Shown piece by piece: positions 53,593-61,175 of a stretch of DNA of 64,000 nt. Position 1 is the first letter of the stretch, and each line of letters begins with the position of its first letter. Made by a program: the position numbers and the translations under genes. The DNA is from PHAA01 sp963665865 (lineage in GTDB: Bacteria; Bacillota; Syntrophomonadia; Syntrophomonadales; Syntrophomonadaceae): assembly GCA_963665865.2 (NCBI GenBank), contig CAXXWF010000001.1:62001-126000 (forward strand), in the 5' to 3' direction. The notes under the pieces were generated by a model. It saw only the letters and a program-made list of their open reading frames with translations, ran no database searches and was not told the origin of the DNA.

Positions 53593-53907
53593 TTATTGCA
53601 TTGGCTGGGAAAAATTCTGCGCTTGTTGCTGCTGGACCGACTTTTTACCCTGTTCATGCATTTGCTGCTCGTTGGGGTTCAGCATAAACAGAAGCTGCTG
53701 CAATTCGCCAACATGCTGCCGTTCCTCATCGGCAATATGAGCTAATACCTTTTTTACTCTGGTATCAGTTGTTGCCATTGCGTGGGCTTCATAGCCAATA
53801 ATCGCTTCCAGTTCACCCGCTATATCAACCCGTAGAGCCTGAAGAAGTTCATCGCTGGACATCGGGCGGGGAACGTTAGCAACAAATGGGTCGCCTAATA
53901 GAGCCAT
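53593..53907 (-). CDS. Small ferritin-like protein (EncFtn-like)
   Basis: This 104-residue protein is a two-helix ferritin-like unit: GELEAIIGYEAHAMA (about 31-45) supplies a Glu, and DEERQHVGEL (about 59-68) an ExxH, the pattern of ferritin-like half-bundles such as encapsulated ferritins, which pair to form a di-iron site. The tail is rich in Gln and lacks an obvious encapsulin-targeting peptide. No encapsulin shell gene is in the window. A spore-coat-like or iron-storage role is possible. GTAGGAGG precedes the ATG. Confidence 0.72.
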   Translation of the reverse strand: MALLGDPFVANVPRPMSSDELLQALRVDIAGELEAIIGYEAHAMATTDTRVKKVLAHIADEERQHVGELQQLLFMLNPNEQQMHEQGKKSVQQQQAQNFSQPMQ

Positions 53908-53959
53908 TTTAACCGCCTCCTACTAGTTTTTTTAGTATTATTAACGGTTAGGGCTGGAA

Positions 53960-54610
53960 TTATGTAACGCTTTTGCCTCGCTCGCGCAGGAAGGTGATAA
54001 CAGCCGGTAATACAGAAATAAGTACTATTCCATAAATAACCAGAGTAAAATTTTGCTTGACTATCGGTATGTTGCCAAAATAATAACCACCTGCCAGGCA
54101 GAGCATCACCCATGCAACACATCCGATGATATTATATAACAGGAAACGGGGATAACTCATATGACCGATACCGGCTACAAAGGGAGCGAATGTGCGTATT
54201 ATAGGGATAAACCGGGCTATAATTATGGTTTTGCCACCGTGCTTTTCATAAAATTCATGAGTACGCTGCAGGTATTCTTTTTTTAAGAAGCGTATCTTTT
54301 CTCCCGCAAATACTTTGGGACCCAAAAACCGGCCTATCTGATAATTAACGATATTTCCAACAATGGCGGCAGTCATAAGGAGGCTGCCGATAGCCAATGG
54401 GTTAACATCACCGCTGGCAGCTAATGCTCCCAGAACAAAAATCAAGGAATCACCCGGTAAAAAAGGAGTGACAACCAGACCGGTTTCGCAAAAGATAACC
54501 AGAAAAAGTATAAGGTAGGTCCAGGTTCCATAATTATTGATTACTTCATTTAGGTATTGATCCAGGTGAAGCAAAATATCTATTAAAGGAAAGGCAAAAC
54601 TATGTTCCAT
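53960..54610 (-). CDS. DedA-family membrane protein
   Basis: This 216-residue protein shows DedA signatures: ETGLVVTPFLPGDSLIFVLG, the FGRFLGPKVF-like GRFLGPKVF and HGGKTIIIARFIPIIRTFAPFVAG, plus four to five membrane helices. DedA proteins act as lipid scramblases for undecaprenyl phosphate or phospholipids and need the conserved acidic and arginine residues seen here. I chose the ATG at 54610 because AAAGGA lies six bases ahead; an extra 40 residues upstream look non-coding. Confidence 0.9.
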   Translation of the reverse strand: MEHSFAFPLIDILLHLDQYLNEVINNYGTWTYLILFLVIFCETGLVVTPFLPGDSLIFVLGALAASGDVNPLAIGSLLMTAAIVGNIVNYQIGRFLGPKVFAGEKIRFLKKEYLQRTHEFYEKHGGKTIIIARFIPIIRTFAPFVAGIGHMSYPRFLLYNIIGCVAWVMLCLAGGYYFGNIPIVKQNFTLVIYGIVLISVLPAVITFLRERGKSVT

Positions 54611-54909
54611 AATTGGTCCTTTCAAAATATCCCAGCAAGGATCCAAGAGCCAATGCAAGATGCCTCCGGCCGGCGATATTGTCTGATTTTTTTCGCATCT
54701 CAGTCTAAATGATACTAATTGGTTAGTCAATAGTTTGCCCGCTTCTTAAAGTTGAAATTTTATGTTATTATGGTTTCAACCCCAATATGTGGGAGATAAC
54801 TCTAAAAATCCTGGTAAGGGATGAGTTTATCGGTTACAGGTTAAATTAAGACTGAATAAGGAATCAAATTATGTAAAGATAATTGATGCTATTTAAATGG
54901 GGGCTATAC

Positions 54910-55638
54910 ATGTTTGAAGCAATTTTATTTGACCTGGATGGGACATTGCTTGATATAGATATGGATTTTTTCTTAACCAAATATTTTGGGGAAATGAGCA
55001 AGATGGCGGTGGTCAGTGGTTGCTGCGATCCCCAGCAGTTGGTGGCGCAGATACTCAATTCTACCGAAGTCATGATCAGGGATTTAAATCCGGAAACCAG
55101 TAATGAAGAAACCTTTATGCAGCATTTTTTTAGCGGTCTGGAAGCTGATGAGGAGAAAATGCGGGCTTTTTTCGATGAATTTTACCGCAGTGGCTTTCCC
55201 CGTCTGCAGGAATATTGCCGACCCTTTGAGGGGGTCCCGAAAATGATGGCGGATGTCTTTAAACGGGGATATAAAGTAGTTATTGCTACCAACTCGGTCT
55301 TTCCGCTCAAAGCGGTCCAATCAAGGCTAGAGTGGGCTGGAGTAGATAATTTTTCTTATGACCTATTGACTTGTTATGAGAATATGCATTATTGTAAGCC
55401 CAACGCTCAGTATTATCAGGAAATAGCTGCTAATATTGGGGTAGAACCGTCAGCCTGTTTGATGGTGGGCAATGATACAGGTGAAGATCTGGTTGCGGGA
55501 AAAATCGGCATGAAAACATTCCTGATAGAAGACTGTTTGATAGACAAAGGCAACAATACCTACCGTCCAGATTGGCGGGGCAGCCTGCGTGATTTCTTCA
55601 AATTTGTTGATAATTTGGGGTATAATCGAGTAGGTTAG
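54910..55638 (+). CDS. HAD-superfamily hydrolase
   Basis: This 242-residue enzyme carries motif I FDLDGTLLD (residues 6-14), motif II in VVIATNSVFP, the lysine in KPNAQYYQEI and motif IV VGNDTGEDLVAG. The helical cap between motifs I and II makes it a class I (phosphatase/phosphoglycolate-like) member. The substrate is unknown. ATG 54910 is closest to the family start; its upstream GGGGGC is a weak binding site, and ATG 54883 would add nine residues. Confidence 0.88.
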   Translation: MFEAILFDLDGTLLDIDMDFFLTKYFGEMSKMAVVSGCCDPQQLVAQILNSTEVMIRDLNPETSNEETFMQHFFSGLEADEEKMRAFFDEFYRSGFPRLQEYCRPFEGVPKMMADVFKRGYKVVIATNSVFPLKAVQSRLEWAGVDNFSYDLLTCYENMHYCKPNAQYYQEIAANIGVEPSACLMVGNDTGEDLVAGKIGMKTFLIEDCLIDKGNNTYRPDWRGSLRDFFKFVDNLGYNRVG

Positions 55639-55776
55639 GTTGAAGATAAATAGTTTTTAGCTGCCCGTTATGGGAAATATCTTGAAAGAATCCAGATTTT
55701 TTGGTAGAGTATATAAGGTTGAATCTACATTAGTTAAATTGAAAATTTATTAAATTAAAGAAAGAGGTCGTAAGTT

Positions 55777-57312
55777 TTGGACGGCTGGTTGTTTAATACG
55801 CTCACGTATATAGTGGGTATATCAGAAGTTTTAATCCTGTTGTTCTTATTTTACTACTATTACATTTCCATATGGGGTTGGTGGAAGCATGACGAAGATA
55901 AGGACTTTATACCCGTAAAAAGGTTCGCCCTTCTAACGGCTGCCCATAATGAAGAGGCCGTTATTCGCTATCATATTGAAAGTCTCAAACAGCTCAATTA
56001 TCCTCCCGAGCTATTTGATATATACGTCATAGCTGATAATTGTACTGACCAAACCGCGGCAGTAGCGCGCCAGGAAGGCGTCCAGGTGTGTGAACGCTTT
56101 TCTCCCCAAAGAGGCAAAGGATTTGCCTTGGAGTGGATGTTCAAGAATCTATTTGATATGGAAGACCAAAAATATGATGCGATTTGTCTGTTCGATGCAG
56201 ACAATGTAGTTTCTTCTAATTTTTTACTGGAAATGAACTCAAAATTAAAGAAAGGTTTCCGTTCCATCCAAGGTTATTTGGACACCAAAAACCCCGACGA
56301 TTCATGGGTTACAGCCTGCTACGCCACGGCTTACTGGTCAATGAACCGCATGTGGCAGTTGGCGCGCTATAATAAAGGTCTATCCAATGCGCTGGGTGGT
56401 ACTGGTGTATGCCTGGAATATAACCTGCTGAAGGAATTCGGCTGGGGTGCTACGTGTCTAACTGAGGATCTGGAATTCACCATGAAGCTATTGCTGAATG
56501 GTATCAAAACCTCATGGGCTCATGAAGCTAAAGTTTATGATGAAAAGCCGGTCTACTTTTCTCAGACCTGGCGGCAGCGCACTCGCTGGTTGTCGGGGCA
56601 CTGGGATGTGTGTTTCCGTTATGCGATCCCTCTGCTCAAGAAAGGGATAAGAGAGAAAAAATGGTATCCTATTGATGGGGCTATTTATCTATTACAACCT
56701 GTCATGATTATGACGATGTTGTTAAATTTCCTATTGGCAGGGGCACAATATTTTTTCCCCTACCCTATATTCGCCTCGCCGATTGCCAGCCTGGCACCTA
56801 ATTGGTTTTGGTGGGGATTTGGTATTTTGGGCTATTCCTATCCGATGCTGGGATTGCTGCTGGAAGGAGCTCCCCGTCGCGCCTATTTATATTACATCAC
56901 CTATCCTTTTTATGGGTTTACGTGGTTCCCGGTAACCCTATGGGGACTGCTTCATATTAACAATCAGGGAGAGTGGGCCCACACCCAGCACCATCGTGGC
57001 ATTTCTATTGGTTCAATAGAATCGGCTGATAAAGCGGCTGCCATTGATGCTGCTCCCGTTGAGAGCATACCTCAACCCCAGAAAACTAAGAAAAGCGGGG
57101 TGCGCCGGAGTTTCAGTTCTTATGCAACTTTGGTCACTCGTGATGGACAAAATATTGAAAATGAAGCACCTGTTACCAGGGCGGCGAAAGCTGTGTATCC
57201 TACTCTGGTCAATACATCATCAGCTATATTAAAACCGGTTGAGGTGGTAAAAGCTACTATAAATCAGGAGAATAGGCCGCCTGTTACCGCTGCCGGCGGT
57301 GAAAGCCGGTAA
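55777..57312 (+). CDS. Membrane glycosyltransferase, GT2 (BcsA-like)
   Basis: This 511-residue processive-type family 2 glycosyltransferase has an N-terminal membrane helix (about 9-33), a cytoplasmic GT-A domain with AAHNEEAVI, the metal-binding FDADN (about 147-151), the TEDLEFTMKLL acidic motif and the QRTRW acceptor signature, and then three or four C-terminal membrane helices. These features indicate transfer of sugars from a UDP-sugar to a polymer or lipid across the membrane. The cytoplasmic last 90 residues are a low-complexity tail. The start is TTG 55777 behind AGAGGTCG. No other polysaccharide gene is adjacent. Confidence 0.9.
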   Translation: MDGWLFNTLTYIVGISEVLILLFLFYYYYISIWGWWKHDEDKDFIPVKRFALLTAAHNEEAVIRYHIESLKQLNYPPELFDIYVIADNCTDQTAAVARQEGVQVCERFSPQRGKGFALEWMFKNLFDMEDQKYDAICLFDADNVVSSNFLLEMNSKLKKGFRSIQGYLDTKNPDDSWVTACYATAYWSMNRMWQLARYNKGLSNALGGTGVCLEYNLLKEFGWGATCLTEDLEFTMKLLLNGIKTSWAHEAKVYDEKPVYFSQTWRQRTRWLSGHWDVCFRYAIPLLKKGIREKKWYPIDGAIYLLQPVMIMTMLLNFLLAGAQYFFPYPIFASPIASLAPNWFWWGFGILGYSYPMLGLLLEGAPRRAYLYYITYPFYGFTWFPVTLWGLLHINNQGEWAHTQHHRGISIGSIESADKAAAIDAAPVESIPQPQKTKKSGVRRSFSSYATLVTRDGQNIENEAPVTRAAKAVYPTLVNTSSAILKPVEVVKATINQENRPPVTAAGGESR

Positions 57313-57356
57313 ATATCAGCATCCCCTGCTTAAATTTATAATTTGCGCCATAAAAC

Positions 57357-57395
57357 AGCCTGTCGACCTTACATCGACAGGCTGAACTTGTTCAG
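57357..57395. terminator. Bidirectional hairpins between convergent genes
   Basis: AGCCTGTCGA/TCGACAGGCT with loop CCTTACA (57357-57383) is followed at once by the smaller CTGAAC/GTTCAG. Together they lie between the glycosyltransferase gene and the minus-strand gene at 57420. Parts of the sequence (CGACCTTA, TCGACA, GTTCAGG) recur in order at 36155-36193, so this may be a repeat family. Confidence 0.65.
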
Positions 57396-57419
57396 GTACA
57401 AAATTCCTGAGTAGTTGCT

Positions 57420-57866
57420 CTACTGCTGAGTCTCCATTCTGCTCTTGAGCTCGTCAACAGTAATACCCAACTCTTGGGCCTTCTTTTCTATTTTAACCTG
57501 ACGTTCGGCTTGCCATTGAGCCTTGAGCTGGTCAGCAGTAATACCTAACTCTTTAGCTTTCTTCTCCAGTTTAGCCTGACGCTCAGCTTGGCGTTGAACC
57601 TTGAGTTGATCTACGGTAATTCCTAATTGTTTGGCTTTTTCTTCCAGCTTGGTTTGATGCTCGGCTTTTATTTTAGCCTTGAGCTCGTCCACAGTGATAC
57701 CCATCTCTTTGGCCTTTTCTTCCAGCTTGATATGATGCTTATTATGACACATATAATCGCTGTCAATTTTCGCTTCGGGCCTGGCTGATTCTGCTTGAGA
57801 ATATCCGACTGGCAATGAAACAACTAAAACCAAAGACAACAGTAGACTTATTACAAGTTTTTTCAT
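57420..57866 (-). CDS. Secreted protein of four 26-residue repeats
   Basis: This 148-residue protein has a signal peptide (about 1-26, ending YSQAES) and then four near-perfect repeats of 26 residues from about residue 47, each KLEEKAKELGITVDELK followed by a charged helix; the last is truncated. The repeats alternate a charged helix with GIT(V/A)D-(E/Q)LK, so a helical solenoid or coiled coil is expected. There is no enzymatic motif. AGGAGGTGAG precedes the ATG. The function is unknown; proteins with such repeats occur in several Firmicutes and are presumed to be extracellular. Confidence 0.8.
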   Translation of the reverse strand: MKKLVISLLLSLVLVVSLPVGYSQAESARPEAKIDSDYMCHNKHHIKLEEKAKEMGITVDELKAKIKAEHQTKLEEKAKQLGITVDQLKVQRQAERQAKLEKKAKELGITADQLKAQWQAERQVKIEKKAQELGITVDELKSRMETQQ

Positions 57867-57972
57867 TACTCACCTCCTTTCTTCTCCTTATAGTATTTAC
57901 AGAAAGATAAATTAGCTAAGCAATTAGAATGAGAAAGGGCTGTAAAAGTATGCAATAAAAGGAAAATATGGT

Positions 57973-58001
57973 TTGAAATTGTTACCATAATTTGTTATTG
58001 T
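57973..58001 (+). promoter_or_regulatory. Promoter of the stalk lipoprotein gene
   Basis: TTGAAA (57973-57978) and TATTGT (57996-58001) are 17 bases apart, about 50 bases ahead of the gene. Confidence 0.6.
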
Positions 58002-58049
58002 AAAAGAATATTAGACTTGTCGAAACGGAATTGTTGAGGAGGTACAGAA

Positions 58050-59504
58050 ATGTTGAAGAAGAAATGGTTGGCCTTGTTGCTTGTTCTGCTGCTCGGAATA
58101 GGAACAGTGACAGGTTGTAGTCCGACCGAACAGGGTTACTATAATCTGCTGAAAGAGGCAAGCAGCCAGAAAGTGTATACAGATACGGGTAGTATTGAAC
58201 TAAGTGTGGCACAGTTACCGGCCAGTTTGTTTACAGGCCAAGATGCTCTTAATGAAGATGTGATTAGGAAGGCAATTGATCAGCAACGGCTTGAATATAG
58301 TGGCACGGTAGATGTAAATCAGAACATATTTCAATATAATTTTGATATTGTTAATACTAAAACCGGAGCCAGGAGTCAAGTGCTGAGCATCACGTACAAA
58401 AATAATGTACTCTACGTTAAGGTGGATGAAATAGTTAAGTATATAGGGCAATTTTGTGACCCCGAAGAGAAACAGCGTTTAGAGCAGGCTTTCCTGAATG
58501 TGAAGTGGCTTAGCATAAGCGATCAGGAATTAAATACTATGATGCCGACCGGCAGCCAAACTGGATTGACAAATAATTTACTCAAAAAATCATCGCAGCA
58601 GCAGATGATCTGGACAAGACTATATGATAGACTCTTTAATGAGGTTTATAACAACTTTTCCAGTAATCTGGTCAGCAAAGCCAACAACAAATATTCATTG
58701 ACAATACGCGGAGCCCAACTAATTAATGTTATGAAACCAACCGCAACCTATACAATTAATAACATTGATAAGCTGGGTATAGTTCTGAAAGCGTTTTTGA
58801 GCAGTCTAAGCCCGGAGGAACTTGCCGAGCTTGGTTTGACTAAAGAGGTGAGAGGTCAGGCACTGCAGGGTATTGACTTAATGGTACTGGAAGTAAAACA
58901 GGATCCGAACAAATATTTAAGGGAAATAGAGAAAATGAGCGCTGCCCAGCCCCAATTGCTTAATATCGTTAATGATTCGGAAATAGTCTCAACTTTAGAA
59001 AAAACCGATGCGACTACCTACGATATGTCCAGCCGGATACATCTTAATATTACAGCCGGAAATCCTACCGATAAAATTAATTTTACGCTTAATACAAAGG
59101 ATACAATTAAAGTAGGTGGTACGGTTCAGGTATCGGCGCCAACGGGGCAAGTGATATCCTTTACCGAGTTGGATAAACGTATGCCCCTTCAAATTAAGGT
59201 TAACGTTGACAATGGTGCCTATACACAAATCGACGGTATCAGTAGCAGCAGTGGAAACATGACTGTCCAGGTGGTGGATAATCGCACCTATTTGCCCTTG
59301 AATCAGGCAGCGGGTGCGATGGGTGTAAAAGTCGGTTGGGACTCAGCTGCCAATCAAGCCTATGTGATACAGAATGGTCAGCGCATTAATATGAACGCTA
59401 TAGTTATAAATGACAGATCATTTGTTAAGGCTATAGATTTTGAAAAACTGGGATTCAAGGTTGACTGGAACGAAAGCACCCGGACAGTTACGATAGAAAA
59501 ATAA
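58050..59504 (+). CDS. Lipoprotein with copper amine oxidase-like stalk domain
   Basis: This 484-residue protein has a lipoprotein signal with VTGC (Cys23), a long central region without a recognised domain and a C-terminal stalk domain (about 395-484) of the copper-amine-oxidase N-terminal type: VVDNRTYLPLNQAAGAMG, VGWDSAANQAYVI and a repeat ending VDWNESTRTVTIEK. Such stalks occur on surface proteins of Firmicutes and do not imply an oxidase. The ATG lies after GAGGAGGTAC. Confidence 0.82.
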   Translation: MLKKKWLALLLVLLLGIGTVTGCSPTEQGYYNLLKEASSQKVYTDTGSIELSVAQLPASLFTGQDALNEDVIRKAIDQQRLEYSGTVDVNQNIFQYNFDIVNTKTGARSQVLSITYKNNVLYVKVDEIVKYIGQFCDPEEKQRLEQAFLNVKWLSISDQELNTMMPTGSQTGLTNNLLKKSSQQQMIWTRLYDRLFNEVYNNFSSNLVSKANNKYSLTIRGAQLINVMKPTATYTINNIDKLGIVLKAFLSSLSPEELAELGLTKEVRGQALQGIDLMVLEVKQDPNKYLREIEKMSAAQPQLLNIVNDSEIVSTLEKTDATTYDMSSRIHLNITAGNPTDKINFTLNTKDTIKVGGTVQVSAPTGQVISFTELDKRMPLQIKVNVDNGAYTQIDGISSSSGNMTVQVVDNRTYLPLNQAAGAMGVKVGWDSAANQAYVIQNGQRINMNAIVINDRSFVKAIDFEKLGFKVDWNESTRTVTIEK

Positions 59505-59521
59505 GCATATCAACGAATATA

Positions 59522-59584
59522 AGGGGACAGGTCCCTTGTCCTAGATTAGGATTAAATAAATCTGGGACAAGGGACCTGTCCCCT
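59522..59584. repeat. Intergenic palindrome, GGGGAC family
   Basis: Two complementary arms (AGGGGACAGGTCCCTTGTCC and its reverse complement) enclose a 22-base A/T-rich spacer. It lies between convergent genes and shares its core with the palindrome at 5442. On either strand the hairpin could end transcription of the neighbours. Confidence 0.82.
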
Positions 59585-59591
59585 ATCAGTA

Positions 59592-60923
59592 TTAGTCGCG
59601 GTGCGGATCTGGTATATTGATCTCCAATAGAGCCAGCAGTTTTCCTTTCTCGTTTAGTGAAGGATTATCTATTACCCTATCCATTAAATATTCCAGGGCA
59701 TCACCAATTTCTTTACCTGAGCTATAGAAGGCCATTAAATCATAACCGGTAATTTCGAGATCCCGGGTAGTAATGGGCTCTCGGCGCGACAATACTTCCC
59801 AGCATTTGTTTCTGATAGAACTTATGCGGTTTATATCTTTGCCGGAAAGAGGATTAGCGTTGATATCCGCCAACTGCAATTCGAATAGATTACATATATG
59901 ATCCGGACCGATCCGGCGGATAAGCCGCTTAATACTTAGTTCGCTGGCGTTGTCGTAACTGTTCATATGTTCTTTGATTAGAACACAGACCGCATCTATG
60001 GTTTTTTGATCGAAATGAAGTCTGCCCAGAAGCTCTTTAGCAATTAGGCTGCCCCCGGCAGCATGACCATAGCAGTGTCCTTCTCCTGACTCGTCTATAG
60101 TGAGGCAGTTAGGTTTATCAATATCGTGCAGCAGGGCTGCCAGACGCAGACTAAGATTGGGTTTTGTAGCATCCAAAACCGACATGGTATGTTCAAATAC
60201 ATCCAGGTCATGGAAAGAACTATGGGTGTCAAAACCGATGGTGGGTAGAAGTTCCGGGATCAACTGTTTTAACAGACCCAATTGATATAGCCGCCTGATA
60301 CTGACCGAAGGATTATCGGTCAACATAATCTGGGTTAATTCATTACAAACCTTCTCCGAATCATTAAAGGTTACTTCATCCTTAATACCGCCTATTACCT
60401 CAATTAAGGATTTATCCATCACAAACCCCAACTGAGCCTCAAACCGGATCGCTCTAAGTATCCGGACGCAGTCTTCCCTAAATGAATGCAGCGGATTGGC
60501 AGTGCATTTAATTATCCTATTCGTTATATCATTAACCCCGTTAAATAAGTCGATAAGGCCAGCATTTTCATTATAGGCAATGGAGTTCATGGTGAAATCA
60601 TTATGACTAACTTCTTCGTTAATATTTTCCGAGAATCTATATTCTATGCCGGTGCGGAAGGTGCTTACCCTATAGCTTTCGCCCTGGTAAATAAGTGAGA
60701 TGGTACCATAGTCGCTGGCTGCCGGAACAGCTGAAAAACCATCCCTGTCATCAAACATCAGAATTATTTCCGGAGGGAGGGCACTGGTGGTTATATCCCA
60801 GATTATCGGTTGTATTCCCAAGAGAGAATCCCTAATACAAGCACCATATATGAAAGCCTGGTAGCCTTCAGATTCCAGTATATCGAGTATTAGTTTCACA
60901 TTTAACGGCATTTCTATTGACAT
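59592..60923 (-). CDS. CCA-adding-enzyme-like nucleotidyltransferase with HD domain, altered active site
   Basis: This 443-residue protein matches class II tRNA nucleotidyltransferases fused to an HD domain. The N-terminal motif reads YGACIRDSLLG in place of GGxVRDxLLG; the DxD metal motif reads IIWDITTSALPPE, so the first Asp is Ile41 and only Asp43 remains; the RRDFT motif reads HNDFTMNS (107-114). The RNA-binding segment SFREDCVRILRAIRFEAQLGF is well kept, and the HD domain (LLHDIDKP, about 267) is intact. It may be an inactive or specialised relative that uses the HD domain as its active site. GGAGGAATC precedes the ATG. Confidence 0.85.
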   Translation of the reverse strand: MSIEMPLNVKLILDILESEGYQAFIYGACIRDSLLGIQPIIWDITTSALPPEIILMFDDRDGFSAVPAASDYGTISLIYQGESYRVSTFRTGIEYRFSENINEEVSHNDFTMNSIAYNENAGLIDLFNGVNDITNRIIKCTANPLHSFREDCVRILRAIRFEAQLGFVMDKSLIEVIGGIKDEVTFNDSEKVCNELTQIMLTDNPSVSIRRLYQLGLLKQLIPELLPTIGFDTHSSFHDLDVFEHTMSVLDATKPNLSLRLAALLHDIDKPNCLTIDESGEGHCYGHAAGGSLIAKELLGRLHFDQKTIDAVCVLIKEHMNSYDNASELSIKRLIRRIGPDHICNLFELQLADINANPLSGKDINRISSIRNKCWEVLSRREPITTRDLEITGYDLMAFYSSGKEIGDALEYLMDRVIDNPSLNEKGKLLALLEINIPDPHRD

Positions 60924-61175
60924 TTCTTGATTCCTCCATAAATTAAATACTCTACTTAAACAAATTCTATAAAATTGGATTATATCCTGCCTGGCTTGAT
61001 TAAATATAGCGGGTTTCCAAAAAAGGGGGTAGTTGCAGGTTAATAAATACCATGACTTACCCTAACTTAAATTATATTGACGAATAATGGCAGATTAATA
61101 TCCAAAAAAGGAGGATATTTTTAATAATTTGCCGAAATAAACGGCTTGATGTTAATTATTGGAGGTAGTGCTCAA

